DNA from: Acidobacteriota bacterium
Lineage (GTDB): Bacteria; Acidobacteriota; Terriglobia; Terriglobales; Acidobacteriaceae
Reading direction: 5' to 3'
Length of the DNA stretch: 64,000 nucleotides
NCBI GenBank assembly: GCA_013289765.1
Contig: JABCZI010000009.1
Location: 124,001-188,000, forward strand
The translations under genes were made by a program, and so were the position numbers. Below the pieces are notes generated by a model. The model saw only the letters and a program-made list of their open reading frames with translations, had not been told where the DNA came from and searched no databases. Below are positions 26,056 to 34,937 of this stretch, piece after piece (position 1 is the first letter of the stretch; every line of letters starts with the position of its first letter).

Positions 26056-26706
26056 CTAGCGGGAAACCCAGACCCGCTCGGCGGCAGCGCGGCCGAGCGA
26101 GATATTTCCCGCAGTCGTGGATAGGGTGAGGGTCTGATCGTAGTTGCGCTCGAGCAATCGCAGCTTCGATCCCGGACGGATGCCGCGGGCTTCGAGAAAT
26201 TCCAGCAAGCGCCGGTCCCGCTCGTAAATTCCGCTGACCGAGTAGGCACTGCCGGGTGCGGCGTCGGCCAGAAGCGTAAGGCCGCGTTGCCGGCGGCTGG
26301 CGGGGCTTTCCATCTCGCTCAAATTGCCGTGAGGACAGGCGCCTGACTTGCCCAGCTTGGCCAGGAGCTTCGCCTCGAAGTCGGGGGATACGGCGTGCTC
26401 CAGCCGCTCAGCTTCATCGTGGACTTTCCACCATTCCATACCGAAGAGTTCCGCTAACATACGTTCGATGAGATGGTGCCGCAGCGTGAGTTTGCGGGCG
26501 ATGGTGCGGCCCGCGGCCGTGAGGCGCACGTGCCCGTCCGATTGAACCCGGACCAGGCCGTCCTTTTTCAGGCGGCGGACCGCCATCGTAACAGCCGGTG
26601 CCGAGACTTTCAGCCAGTTCGCGAGCCGGGCCGAGATCACGGATTCGCCTTCACTCTCAGCCTCGAGGATGGCCTTGAGATAGTCTTCCTTGGAGACGGT
26701 GATCAT
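26056..26706 (-). CDS. DtxR/MntR-family metal-dependent transcriptional regulator
   Basis: 216 aa. Winged HTH (SKEDYLKAILEAE...LANWLKVSAPAVTMAVRRLKKDGLV) at 5-60. The dimerisation/metal domain has LTLRHHLIERMLAELFGME, HDEAERLEHAVSP and CPHGN, and a C-terminal FeoA/SH3-like domain follows (residues about 140-216). Fe(II) or Mn(II) repressor of metal uptake genes. It is divergent from purD, whose promoter region it shares. Confidence 0.92.
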   Translation of the reverse strand: MITVSKEDYLKAILEAESEGESVISARLANWLKVSAPAVTMAVRRLKKDGLVRVQSDGHVRLTAAGRTIARKLTLRHHLIERMLAELFGMEWWKVHDEAERLEHAVSPDFEAKLLAKLGKSGACPHGNLSEMESPASRRQRGLTLLADAAPGSAYSVSGIYERDRRLLEFLEARGIRPGSKLRLLERNYDQTLTLSTTAGNISLGRAAAERVWVSR

Positions 26707-26744
26707 CTGTCGAGATTATACGACTGCCTTATTGGAGCGCCCGT

Positions 26745-26774
26745 TTGACAGCCTTGTTTGCTCTCCCCTACTCT
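26745..26774 (+). promoter_or_regulatory. Possible purD promoter
   Basis: Consensus -35 TTGACA (26745-26750) and a weak -10 TACTCT (26769-26774) with an 18-bp spacer, 16 bp before the purD ATG. Confidence 0.35.
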
Positions 26775-26789
26775 TGATTTTCTCTGGCT

Positions 26790-28061
26790 ATGAGAGTTTT
26801 AGTTTTAGGAAACGGTGGACGCGAGCACGCGCTGGTATGGAAACTGCGGCAGTCGACGCGGATTTCGAAGCTTTACTGCGCTCCGGGCAATGGCGGCATT
26901 GCGGACGAGGCGGAATGTTTGCCGGTGGATGTGAAGAGCCTGGATTCGATCGTCGCGCTGGGCGAAAAACTTCGTCCTGACCTCACCGTGGTGGGACCGG
27001 AACTGGCGCTGACCTTGGGCGTGGTGGATGAATTCACGCGGCGCGGCTGGCCTGTCTTCGGGCCGACCAAGGCGGCGGCGCAACTGGAATGGAGCAAGAG
27101 TTTCGCCAAAGAGTTTCTGCAGCGGCATCGGATTCCAACAGCCGCCTACGCGATCTGTGACTCGGTCGAGGAGGTGCGCAATGCACTGTCGCATTTTCAC
27201 TTGCCGGTCGTGGTGAAGGCAGATGGATTGGCGGCAGGCAAAGGTGTGGTGATTGCCGCGAGCAAAGAAGAAGCTCTTAGCGTGGCAGCTGAGATGTTTA
27301 GCGGCAAGATGGTAGGAGAAGCGGGAACGCGGGTGGTGCTGGAAGAATTTCTGAAAGGCGACGAGCTTTCGTTTTTGGTGTTGAGCGACGGCGAACGAGT
27401 TGCGCCGCTCGTGGCCGCGCAGGATCACAAACGCATTGGCGATGGCGACACCGGTCCCAATACCGGCGGCATGGGCGCTTATTCATCTGCCGAAATTGTC
27501 GACGACAAGATGCAAAACTGGCTGGTAAACCATATTGCGCGGCCGGTGGTGGCGGGCATGAAAGCGGAGGGCGCGGAATATAAAGGCGTACTTTATTGCG
27601 GCCTGATGATGACAGCCCGGGGGCCGATGGTACTGGAATTTAACTGCCGGTTCGGCGATCCCGAGACGCAGCCGATTTTAATGCGCCTGGAAAGCGATCT
27701 GGTCGAGGCGCTGGAAGCCTCGATTGAAGGGCGCGTCAGCGAAGGCGATTTTAAGTGGTCGCGCGATGCGGCAGTCTGCGTGGTAATGGCTTCGGGAGGA
27801 TATCCAGGGACATTTGACGTGGGAAAAAACATTGCGGGCTTGAATCAGGTTGCCGCGATCGACGGAGTAAAGGTGTTTCACGCGGGAACGTCGAAACGCG
27901 ATGGAGAGTTTTTTACGGCTGGCGGCCGGGTCCTGGGAGTAACGGCACGGGCGGGGGATCTGCGGACGGCAGTACGCATAGCTTATGATGCGTGCGGGAA
28001 GATTCGGTTTGAAGGGGCGACGTATCGGAAGGATATTGCGGGACGCGCGCTAACGAAATAA
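26790..28061 (+). CDS. purD: Phosphoribosylamine-glycine ligase
   Basis: 423-aa ATP-grasp enzyme of purine synthesis (second step, making GAR). Start MRVLVLGNGGREHALVWKL; ATP-grasp motifs VKADGLAAGKGVVIA and GDGDTGPNTGGMGAYSSAE; metal site LEFNCRFGDPETQ. Full family length. purE follows after 12 bp, so the pair forms a short pur operon. Confidence 0.97.
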   Translation: MRVLVLGNGGREHALVWKLRQSTRISKLYCAPGNGGIADEAECLPVDVKSLDSIVALGEKLRPDLTVVGPELALTLGVVDEFTRRGWPVFGPTKAAAQLEWSKSFAKEFLQRHRIPTAAYAICDSVEEVRNALSHFHLPVVVKADGLAAGKGVVIAASKEEALSVAAEMFSGKMVGEAGTRVVLEEFLKGDELSFLVLSDGERVAPLVAAQDHKRIGDGDTGPNTGGMGAYSSAEIVDDKMQNWLVNHIARPVVAGMKAEGAEYKGVLYCGLMMTARGPMVLEFNCRFGDPETQPILMRLESDLVEALEASIEGRVSEGDFKWSRDAAVCVVMASGGYPGTFDVGKNIAGLNQVAAIDGVKVFHAGTSKRDGEFFTAGGRVLGVTARAGDLRTAVRIAYDACGKIRFEGATYRKDIAGRALTK

Positions 28062-28073
28062 TTCTGGGGAGAA

Positions 28074-28580
28074 ATGATGAGTAAGGTGCTGGTTTCAATT
28101 GTGATGGGCAGCGATTCGGATCTTGAGATTATGCGTGAGGCGGGAAAAGCGTTGGAGGAGTTCGGCATCGCTTACGAGATGGATGTGACTTCCGCGCACC
28201 GGTCTCCGGATCGGACAGCGGACTTCGCGCGCAAGGCCGCGGGCCGCGGAATTCAAGTGATCATCGCCGGTGCGGGAGGGGCGGCGCATCTCGCGGGTGT
28301 GATTGCGGCTCATACGAATCTGCCCGTGATCGGTGTGCCCATTCCTTCGACGTCATTGCAGGGAATGGATTCCTTGCTGGCCACGGTGCAGATGCCAGCG
28401 GGGATTCCGGTGGCGACGGTGGCAATTGGCAAACCCGGCGCAACGAATGCCGGAATTCTGGCGGCGCAGATGATCGGGTTGAGTGATGCTGCTGTTGCGA
28501 AGAAGCTTGAGGGACACAAAGAAAAGCTGGCGCGCGGGGTGGAGGAGAAGTCGAAGAAGTTGAAGGGGTCGGGCGGGTAA
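28074..28580 (+). CDS. purE: N5-carboxyaminoimidazole ribonucleotide mutase
   Basis: 168 aa. [23 protein letters not shown] (the catalytic His region), and [24 protein letters not shown] are PurE hallmarks. The class I enzyme moves the carboxyl group of N5-CAIR to give CAIR. Two adjacent ATG codons (28074, 28077) are both possible. The C-terminal tail is Lys-rich. No purK is visible nearby. Confidence 0.96.
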   Translation: MMSKVLVSIVMGSDSDLEIMREAGKALEEFGIAYEMDVTSAHRSPDRTADFARKAAGRGIQVIIAGAGGAAHLAGVIAAHTNLPVIGVPIPSTSLQGMDSLLATVQMPAGIPVATVAIGKPGATNAGILAAQMIGLSDAAVAKKLEGHKEKLARGVEEKSKKLKGSGG

Positions 28581-28675
28581 TGAGCCACTGGGTTGGGTTT
28601 AAGGGTTACTGGGGTAAAGGAAAATCTTTAACACAGAGGGCACGAGGGACACAGGGTAAGGCTGGAATTACCCGT

Positions 28676-29044
28676 TTACCACAGACGCTTAAGCTTTCCC
28701 TGTCGCCACTGGTCGAGATTCATCCATGCCGTCATGCCGAGCGCCTTTGGCTCTTTGGCCAGGAGTTCGAGCACCGGCTCGGCCTGATCCGGGGCGAAAA
28801 ACAGGGCTGGAGTGGCCGAATCGAGTCGAGCCCAAGGGTCGGTTGACTTTAGAAGCGATAGCAAAAGGCTGATAGCGGAAGGCACACGACTCGCTAACTC
28901 ACGACGTATCGCAACTTCCTCGGTGAATAGCTCATTCGCTGACTGCGAATCGTTGTTCCAAAGAGCACGTCCTCGAGCAATCGCAACTTGTTCATATCTA
29001 GCTACGAGCTCTTCATTCGATGGCGTTTTCATTTCGTTCATCAT
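28676..29044 (-). CDS. DUF2019-type protein
   Basis: 122 aa from MMNEMKTPSNEELVARYEQVAIARGRALW. The pattern (short helical start, RGRALW, ELxxR, pairs of HEAT-like helices with STDPWARLDSATPALFFAPDQAEPVLELLA) fits my memory of DUF2019 proteins, about 110-120 aa, of unknown role. The open frame continues upstream but overlaps galU and is not family-like. Confidence 0.65.
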   Translation of the reverse strand: MMNEMKTPSNEELVARYEQVAIARGRALWNNDSQSANELFTEEVAIRRELASRVPSAISLLLSLLKSTDPWARLDSATPALFFAPDQAEPVLELLAKEPKALGMTAWMNLDQWRQGKLKRLW

Positions 29045-29094
29045 GGCAACATGATTCCATACTTGGAAAAGAGTCAGGATGAAACGTTCTTTTA

Positions 29095-29976
29095 CTACAG
29101 ATTCAGTCCCTTGAGATATTCGCGGAACGGCGCGCCTAAATCCTCGCGCTTCAGAGCGAATTCCACGGTGGCTTTCAGGAATCCGAGTTTGTCTCCGGTA
29201 TCGTGGCGGCGGCCTTCGTAGACGTAGGCATACATCTTTTCTTTCTCCAGGAGCAAGTGCATGCCGTCCGTCAGTTGAAGTTCTCCGCCGGCGCCGGTAG
29301 GTGTTTTCGCGAGGCAATCGAAGATTGTGGGCGTCAGAATATAGCGGCCGATGATGGCCAGGTTCGAAGGCGCGTCTTCGGGCTTAGGTTTCTCCACCAT
29401 ATTCTTGATTTCGAACAGACGTTCGCCGAAGCGGCTGTCGACTGGCTTGACGTCGAGAACGCCGTAGGAAGAGATCATCTTGCCTTCGATGATTTGAGTG
29501 GCCAGCACCGAGCATTGCGTCTGATCGAAAACTTCGACCATCTGCTTCAGGCATGGGACCTTTGCGTCAATCACGTCGTCGGCGAGCAGTACGGCAAACG
29601 GCTCGTTGCCGACCATTTCCCGGGCCATGAGCACGGCATGGCCGAGGCCGAGCGCCTCTTTCTGGCGAACGTAGGCGACGTAGATCATGTCGGAAATGGA
29701 GCGCACGATCTGCAGCAGGTCGGTCTTGTTGCGCTCTTCCAGCATCTTCTCCAGTTCGTAGCTGACATCGAAGTGGTCTTCGATGGCCTGCTTGCCGCGT
29801 CCAGTAATGATCAGGATCTGGTTGCAGCCCGAGGCCATGGCCTCTTCCACGCCGTACTGGATGATGGGTTTATCTACCAGCGGCAGCATCTCTTTGGGCT
29901 GAGCTTTGGTTGCGGGAAGAAAACGTGTGCCGAGGCCGGCGGCAGGGAACACTGCTTTGCGGACTTTCATGGTCAT
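29095..29976 (-). CDS. galU: UTP-glucose-1-phosphate uridylyltransferase
   Basis: 293 aa, makes UDP-glucose for envelope polysaccharides. Signature VRKAVFPAAGLGTRFLPATKAQPKEMLPLVDKPIIQYGVEEA, plus LADDVIDA and VEKPKPEDAPSNLAIIGRYIL. Two in-frame ATGs (29976, 29970). Upstream is a GTCGTTAG-type repeat. Confidence 0.96.
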   Translation of the reverse strand: MTMKVRKAVFPAAGLGTRFLPATKAQPKEMLPLVDKPIIQYGVEEAMASGCNQILIITGRGKQAIEDHFDVSYELEKMLEERNKTDLLQIVRSISDMIYVAYVRQKEALGLGHAVLMAREMVGNEPFAVLLADDVIDAKVPCLKQMVEVFDQTQCSVLATQIIEGKMISSYGVLDVKPVDSRFGERLFEIKNMVEKPKPEDAPSNLAIIGRYILTPTIFDCLAKTPTGAGGELQLTDGMHLLLEKEKMYAYVYEGRRHDTGDKLGFLKATVEFALKREDLGAPFREYLKGLNL

Positions 29977-29982
29977 AAGGAT

Positions 29983-30021
29983 GGTCGTCGATCGGTCGTC
30001 GTTAGTCGGTCGTCGTTAGTC
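29983..30021. repeat. Tandem GGTCGTCGTTAGTC units
   Basis: Two adjacent 14-bp copies (29994-30007, 30008-30021) after a partial copy GGTCGTCG (29983-29990). Same family as the inverted repeat at 828-930. It lies upstream of galU in a 224-bp gap. Confidence 0.65.
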
Positions 30022-30200
30022 TCTGCCGATTCGATTTCAGTTGCCCGGTTATTGTACCCGTTGGGGTTCGGGGTGGCGATACAGGCTACGGTGTAGAGGA
30101 AGCAGTCCACATTTGGGAAAACATTTCTGTATTTGCAATCCGGCAGCGAATCCCTTAGCTTCGTTCTTCCGATGGTACAAGTAGGAACAGGAGCTATGTC

Positions 30201-30656
30201 ATGAAGGCCGTGAAAGTCTGCCTTGCAGTCGCGTTCATAGTATTCATAGAACTTGGAGCCTACGCTCAGGTTAACTCGTTCGACCCCAACAAAGCCCGGG
30301 TGCTGGCCCTCGAAAACGCATGGAACGAAGCGGAAAAGAACAAGGATGCGAAGGCGATCGCCGGGTTGCTTGCTCCTACTTTTTTTTACACCGATTCCGA
30401 CGGCTCCTTCATGAACAAGGATCAATATCTTGCCAGCATTCGGGAGGCGGGCTATCGTCCCGATCAGATCGTGAATGATTCGATGAATGTGCATGCCTAT
30501 GAACATGCGGTGGTAGTCACCGGAACCTACAAAGAAAAAGGCGCAGAAAAAGGGAAGGCTTACAGCCGGCGCGGCAGGTTTACCGATATGTGGGTTCGGG
30601 AAAAAGGAGGATGGTTGTGCATGGCCAGCCAGGAGACGCTGATTACCAGCCATTAG
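30201..30656 (+). CDS. Secreted SnoaL/DUF4440-like (NTF2-fold) protein
   Basis: 151 aa with a signal peptide (MKAVKVCLAVAFIVFIELGAYA). ENAWNEAEKNKDAKAIAGLLAPTFFYTDSDGSFMNKDQYLAS is typical for the DUF4440 branch of the NTF2 fold; it continues to RFTDMWVREKGGWLCMASQE. AGGAG ribosome site. A ligand-binding or accessory role; no catalysis can be inferred. Confidence 0.85.
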   Translation: MKAVKVCLAVAFIVFIELGAYAQVNSFDPNKARVLALENAWNEAEKNKDAKAIAGLLAPTFFYTDSDGSFMNKDQYLASIREAGYRPDQIVNDSMNVHAYEHAVVVTGTYKEKGAEKGKAYSRRGRFTDMWVREKGGWLCMASQETLITSH

Positions 30657-30700
30657 CGCCCGGGCCGTTGCGACGGAGGATGAATCTGCCCCCTTCGCCC

Positions 30701-33700
30701 CTAGGATGGGCCGCTGCGCACTTCCGGCGCCGTTTCCACGCTTGCCAGTTGCTCCAATATTGTGCGCAGAGCGCGCAGAACTTCTTCCGCAGCCGTCGCT
30801 TTCAAAACAAACTTCAACATGCCGTCAGGGGTGAACTGCGCCCCGCGTTGGGCGGAGACAAAGCGGGCGAGCTGCTCCGGATCCACGGCGGCGTTCTGCT
30901 GAAATTTCAGAGTGACCGAATCGCGTTTGCGCTCGATGGCATTGACCCCGACTTTCATGCACAAAAGTTTTAGCGAGGCATAGTCGAGCAAATTGCGGAC
31001 CGCTGGCGGAGGCGGGCCGTAGCGGTCTTGTAACTCGGCGGATACGTCGCTCAGTTGTGATTCAGTTTCCACACGCGCCACGCGCTTATACATCTGCAGG
31101 CGCTGGTTCTCTTCGGGCACATAGCTCGCGGGAATCCGAATGTTGAGGCCGAGGTTGAGCTGGGTCTCAGCTTCATCAGGGGCGGCTTCGCCCTTCATTT
31201 CACGCACGGCTCGCTCCAGCATTTGAGTGTAGAGCTCGAAGCCGATAGCTTCGATATGGCCGCTCTGTTCGCCGCCTAGCATGTTGCCTGCGCCTCGAAG
31301 TTCAAGGTCGAGAGCGGCGATTTTGAATCCCGCGCCGAGATCGGAAAATTCTTTCAGTGCGGCCAAGCGGCGGCGAGCGATTGGCGTGAGCTCGATTTCC
31401 GGGGGAAGCAACAGATACGCGTAAGCGCGGCGATTGGAGCGGCCGACCCGGCCACGCAATTGGTAAAGCTCGGAAAGACCGAGGCGGTCGGCACGGTTGA
31501 TCAGAATTGTGTTGCAGAGCGGAATGTCGAGACCGTTCTCGATGATTGTGGTCGAAACCAGGATGTCGGCTTCGTGGTGCATGAACTTCAACATCACTTT
31601 TTCGAGTTCGCCCTCGGACATTTGTCCGTGGCCAACGATGATGCGAGCCGGCGGGATCAGCGCCTGGAGCTTGGCTGCGATCTCAAAAATCGTATCGACG
31701 CGGTTGTGGACGAAATAGACCTGGCCGCCGCGCTCCAGTTCCTGCTCGATGGAGGACTGTATGAGTTTCTCGTCCCATCCCGCGACTACGGTTTGGATGG
31801 CCATGCGGTCTTTGGGCGGAGTTTCGATCACGCTCATGTCGCGCAGGCCCACCAGCGACATGTGCAAGGTACGCGGGATTGGCGTGGCCGACATGGTGAG
31901 CACATCGACCTGCTTGCGCATTTGCTTGATCCGCTCTTTGTGGCGGACTCCGAAGCGCTGTTCTTCGTCGACGATCAGCAGGCCGAGATCGGAAAATTTG
32001 ATGTCTTTGGAAAGAATGCGATGCGTGCCGATGAGGATATCGATTTTGCCGGCTTCGGTTTTCTCCAGAATTTCTTTTTGCTGTTTCGGAGTGCGGAAGC
32101 GGCTGATCATTTCAATTGTGACTGGGAAAGGTGCGAAGCGCTGCTTGAAAGTTTCGTAGTGCTGGAAAGCGAGCACGGTGGTGGGCGCCAGAACCGCCAC
32201 CTGTTTATTGTCGTTGATGGCTTTGAAAGCGGCGCGCATGGAAACTTCAGTTTTACCGTAGCCGACATCGCCGCAGAGCAAGCGGTCCATGGGCTGCGAG
32301 GACTCCATGTCGTTGATGACATCTTTAATGGCTTGCGCCTGGTCTTCGGTTTCATTGAATTCGAAAGCGTCTTCGAATTCGCGGAACCATTCATTGCCCG
32401 GCGGAAAGGCGTGTCCAACGGCGGTTTTGCGCTCGGCGTAAAGTTTCAGAAGTTCGTCGGCCATGTCTTGCATGGCTTTTTTGACGCGGGATTTCGTCTT
32501 CGACCAGGCAGCGGTTCCGAGATGACTTAGAACCGGCTTAGCGCCTTCTGACGAACGATATTTCTGAACCAGGTCGAGACGCGTGAGCGGGACGTAGAGA
32601 CGAGCCGCTTCGGCGAATTCGAGCAGCATGAATTCGGCGGGACCATCGCCGTGATTGATTTCCTTCAATCCATGATATTGGCCGATGCCGTGTTCGACGT
32701 GGACCACGTAGTCGCCGACCTGCAGGTCGCGGAAGTCGGACAGAAATGCGGAGACTTTGGATTTCGACCGCTGCGGACGCAAAGCGACGGATTCGGATTC
32801 ATCGAAGAGATCGCGCGCGCCGAAAATGGCAAGATTGGCATCGGGAAGCATCACGCCGTCTGGAACGTAAGCCGTCGCGAGAGTGGTGGTGAGAATTTCT
32901 CCGGCGAAGTAGCTGGTTTCGTCGGCATAGCTTTCGCCGCCACGAGTGCGGCTTCCAAGGCGGAACGAAACGTTGTACTCGGTGAAGACGTCGGCCAGCC
33001 GCTCGACTTCGCCGGTGTTGGGAACGGCGAATAGCACGCGTTTGCCGGCAGCGTTCAGCTTTTGCACCTCTTCGAGCATGGCCGGAACCGCGCCATGGAA
33101 GCGCGGCGAAGGTTGGGTGAGGAATGTTACGGAGTCTTCGTTGATGTCGCGGGTGATGCCGAGGTGCTCAATATCGGCCCCGGGAAGAGTGGATGTTTTT
33201 TGCCACCAGTCATCCGGCGCGAGGTAAAGGTCTTCGGGGCGGACGAGATTGCCCACGCCGCTGCGCTCGTGAGCTTCGGAAACGCGAGTCCAGAAGCGGT
33301 CGAATTCCTGCCGAAGTTGATCGGTCTCGTCGAGCAGAACGGCGGCGCGGGGGATGAGATCAAAGACCGTATGGTCAGCTCCGGCGACAGGAGTGTAGAA
33401 CTCCCAGCCGGGGAAAACGTTCAATCCACCGGCGCGGACGGCGGCTTCGATGATTTCTTCGGAACCCGGCTTTCCTGAGCCGACAATGCGTTTGCCGCTG
33501 AGGCGTGTATGAATTGCGCCGAGGAGTTGTTCGCTCACGGGAGTTTCGGTGAGTGGAAGCAGCAGGGCTTCATCGACGGGATTCGAGGAACGCTGGGACG
33601 CAGGATCAAACTTGCGGATGGAATCAGCTTCGTCGCCGAAGAATTCGATGCGCAGCGGACGGTCCGCTTCGGGCGAGTAGACGTCGAGGATGCCGCCGCG

Positions 33701-34261
33701 AACGGCGTACTGGCCGGGCATCTCGACCACGTCGGTGGAAGTGTAGCCGACAGTGTTGAGGTGTGCCAGCAGGGATTCGAGATCGAAAGATTCACCGCGC
33801 CGGATCGTGCGCGCGAGATCGGAATAGTAATCGCTGGAACGCAGCCGAATCGCCGTCGCCGCGACTGGCGAGACCACGATGGACGCCGCTCCAGTTGCGA
33901 TTTTCCATAACGCTGTGGCGCGCTCTTCCTGGAGTTCGGGATGCGGCGAGAGATTCTGAAAAGGAAGAACATCGCGTGCCGGAAGTGAAATGACTGAGTC
34001 CGGATCGCAGGCTGAGGTGAGTTCGCAGAATCCGCGCAGGATCGGGACCAGGTCTTCGACGGCGCGGTTATCGTTGACGACGAAAATCAGGGGGCGGCCG
34101 GCGGCTCGCTGAAATAGCACGAGCATCAAGGCTTTCGCGGTCGGGGTGAGTCCGGAGACACGTATGCGCCCCGTGCCCTCCTTCAGGTGGGAGGCAACAC
34201 GCGCGAAGGCGGGAAGCTTTTCAGCGTCCACGAAGAGTTCGCGGACGAAGGGCAGAAGCAT
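30701..34261 (-). CDS. mfd: Transcription-repair coupling factor
   Basis: 1186 aa, full family length. It removes RNA polymerase stalled at DNA lesions and recruits UvrA. Order: UvrB-like N-terminal module, RNA polymerase interaction domain (GDYVVHVEHGIGQYHG), helicase with Walker A GDVGYGKTE near residue 667 and DEEQRFGVRHKE near 767, translocase RVGRSNRRAYAYLL, and the C-terminal TRCF domain. Start codon at 34261. Confidence 0.98.
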   Translation of the reverse strand: MLLPFVRELFVDAEKLPAFARVASHLKEGTGRIRVSGLTPTAKALMLVLFQRAAGRPLIFVVNDNRAVEDLVPILRGFCELTSACDPDSVISLPARDVLPFQNLSPHPELQEERATALWKIATGAASIVVSPVAATAIRLRSSDYYSDLARTIRRGESFDLESLLAHLNTVGYTSTDVVEMPGQYAVRGGILDVYSPEADRPLRIEFFGDEADSIRKFDPASQRSSNPVDEALLLPLTETPVSEQLLGAIHTRLSGKRIVGSGKPGSEEIIEAAVRAGGLNVFPGWEFYTPVAGADHTVFDLIPRAAVLLDETDQLRQEFDRFWTRVSEAHERSGVGNLVRPEDLYLAPDDWWQKTSTLPGADIEHLGITRDINEDSVTFLTQPSPRFHGAVPAMLEEVQKLNAAGKRVLFAVPNTGEVERLADVFTEYNVSFRLGSRTRGGESYADETSYFAGEILTTTLATAYVPDGVMLPDANLAIFGARDLFDESESVALRPQRSKSKVSAFLSDFRDLQVGDYVVHVEHGIGQYHGLKEINHGDGPAEFMLLEFAEAARLYVPLTRLDLVQKYRSSEGAKPVLSHLGTAAWSKTKSRVKKAMQDMADELLKLYAERKTAVGHAFPPGNEWFREFEDAFEFNETEDQAQAIKDVINDMESSQPMDRLLCGDVGYGKTEVSMRAAFKAINDNKQVAVLAPTTVLAFQHYETFKQRFAPFPVTIEMISRFRTPKQQKEILEKTEAGKIDILIGTHRILSKDIKFSDLGLLIVDEEQRFGVRHKERIKQMRKQVDVLTMSATPIPRTLHMSLVGLRDMSVIETPPKDRMAIQTVVAGWDEKLIQSSIEQELERGGQVYFVHNRVDTIFEIAAKLQALIPPARIIVGHGQMSEGELEKVMLKFMHHEADILVSTTIIENGLDIPLCNTILINRADRLGLSELYQLRGRVGRSNRRAYAYLLLPPEIELTPIARRRLAALKEFSDLGAGFKIAALDLELRGAGNMLGGEQSGHIEAIGFELYTQMLERAVREMKGEAAPDEAETQLNLGLNIRIPASYVPEENQRLQMYKRVARVETESQLSDVSAELQDRYGPPPPAVRNLLDYASLKLLCMKVGVNAIERKRDSVTLKFQQNAAVDPEQLARFVSAQRGAQFTPDGMLKFVLKATAAEEVLRALRTILEQLASVETAPEVRSGPS

Positions 34262-34303
34262 GCAGGGTTATTTTAGCAGGAGCGGAGCTAAGGATAGTCC
34301 CAC

Positions 34304-34594
34304 TCACCAGCGTTTAGGAGGCCGGCGGGAAGCATGGAAAACACGGAGAATTTCGATTGCACCATTACGCATGCGATAAGGAATCAAATAGCGAGTCTTG
34401 GGGACAGGTAATTCACGCGTCCCAGCGACCCTGCCATGACGGCCGATGGCCGGTTGTTTAGAGAGGAGAGCTACCGCTTCCACGATGCGCTGGACAACTA
34501 AACGGGCTGCGGTTGGATCATCATCCGCAATATAAGCGGCTTCATCATTCAAGTCTTTCAGGGCAGCTCTAAGCCACTTAATCGGCGCGCCCAT
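34304..34594 (-). CDS. ParE/RelE-family toxin
   Basis: 96 aa. MGAPIKWLRAALKDLNDEAAYIADDDPTAARLVVQRI, then GRVAGTRELPVPKTRYLIPYRMRNGAIEILRVFHASRR: the fold and end pattern of ParE. Overlaps its antitoxin gene by 17 bp. ParE toxins poison gyrase, RelE toxins cut mRNA at the ribosome; the sequence favours ParE. Confidence 0.9.
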   Translation of the reverse strand: MGAPIKWLRAALKDLNDEAAYIADDDPTAARLVVQRIVEAVALLSKQPAIGRHGRVAGTRELPVPKTRYLIPYRMRNGAIEILRVFHASRRPPKRW

Positions 34595-34820
34595 TCCACT
34601 TGTCCGTGACGGACTTTACCTCTCCATCACTTGCGAAATCGCCAGCGTCAGCCTCTGCGAGTGCCGCGCGAATCTCTTGGATCTGCCACTCATTAGTCTC
34701 GACATACTCGCGAATGGCCTCAGCCGCCAGAAAGGATTTGCTGCGACGGGTGGCTTCAGACAGGCGATCGAGCCTGTCTTTGACCGCTGGTTCGATTCGA
34801 ATGGTCATCGTCGTGGACAT
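34578..34820 (-). CDS. Ribbon-helix-helix antitoxin of the ParE-like toxin
   Basis: 80 aa from the ATG at 34820 (ribosome site AGGAA). STTMTIRIEPAVKDRLDRLSEATRRSKSFLAAEAIREYVE is a ribbon-helix-helix domain, and the acidic C-terminal tail (ALAEADAGDFASDGEVKSV) would wrap the toxin. First gene of a two-gene operon with overlap. Confidence 0.88.
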   Translation of the reverse strand: MSTTMTIRIEPAVKDRLDRLSEATRRSKSFLAAEAIREYVETNEWQIQEIRAALAEADAGDFASDGEVKSVTDKWNGRAD

Positions 34821-34837
34821 AAAGATTCCTGTGCGTA

Positions 34838-34856
34838 ATTGTACACATTGTAACAC
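34838..34856 (-). promoter_or_regulatory. Promoter/operator of the ParDE-like operon
   Basis: On the - strand GTGTTACAAT and GTGTACAAT lie back to back, giving two possible -10 boxes (TACAAT) 18-32 bp before the antitoxin ATG. The direct repeat is a plausible antitoxin binding site. Confidence 0.4.
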
Positions 34857-34906
34857 AGGCGCGTGAACAACCGGCTAGCCTTGTTCTGCCGGAAACGTTC
34901 TGCCGC

Positions 34907-34926
34907 GACAGCCGAGCCGGCTGTCC
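34907..34926. repeat. GACAGCCG-type palindromic repeat, copy D
   Basis: GACAGCCG-AGC-CGGCTGTC, 8-bp arms. Same family as 47923-47951, 56752-56780 and 61520-61547. Confidence 0.7.
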
Positions 34927-34937
34927 CTGCGCACTGG

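Noticed and set aside
31460-32530. 356-codon + strand frame inside mfd
   Set aside because: Antisense shadow of a universally conserved gene.
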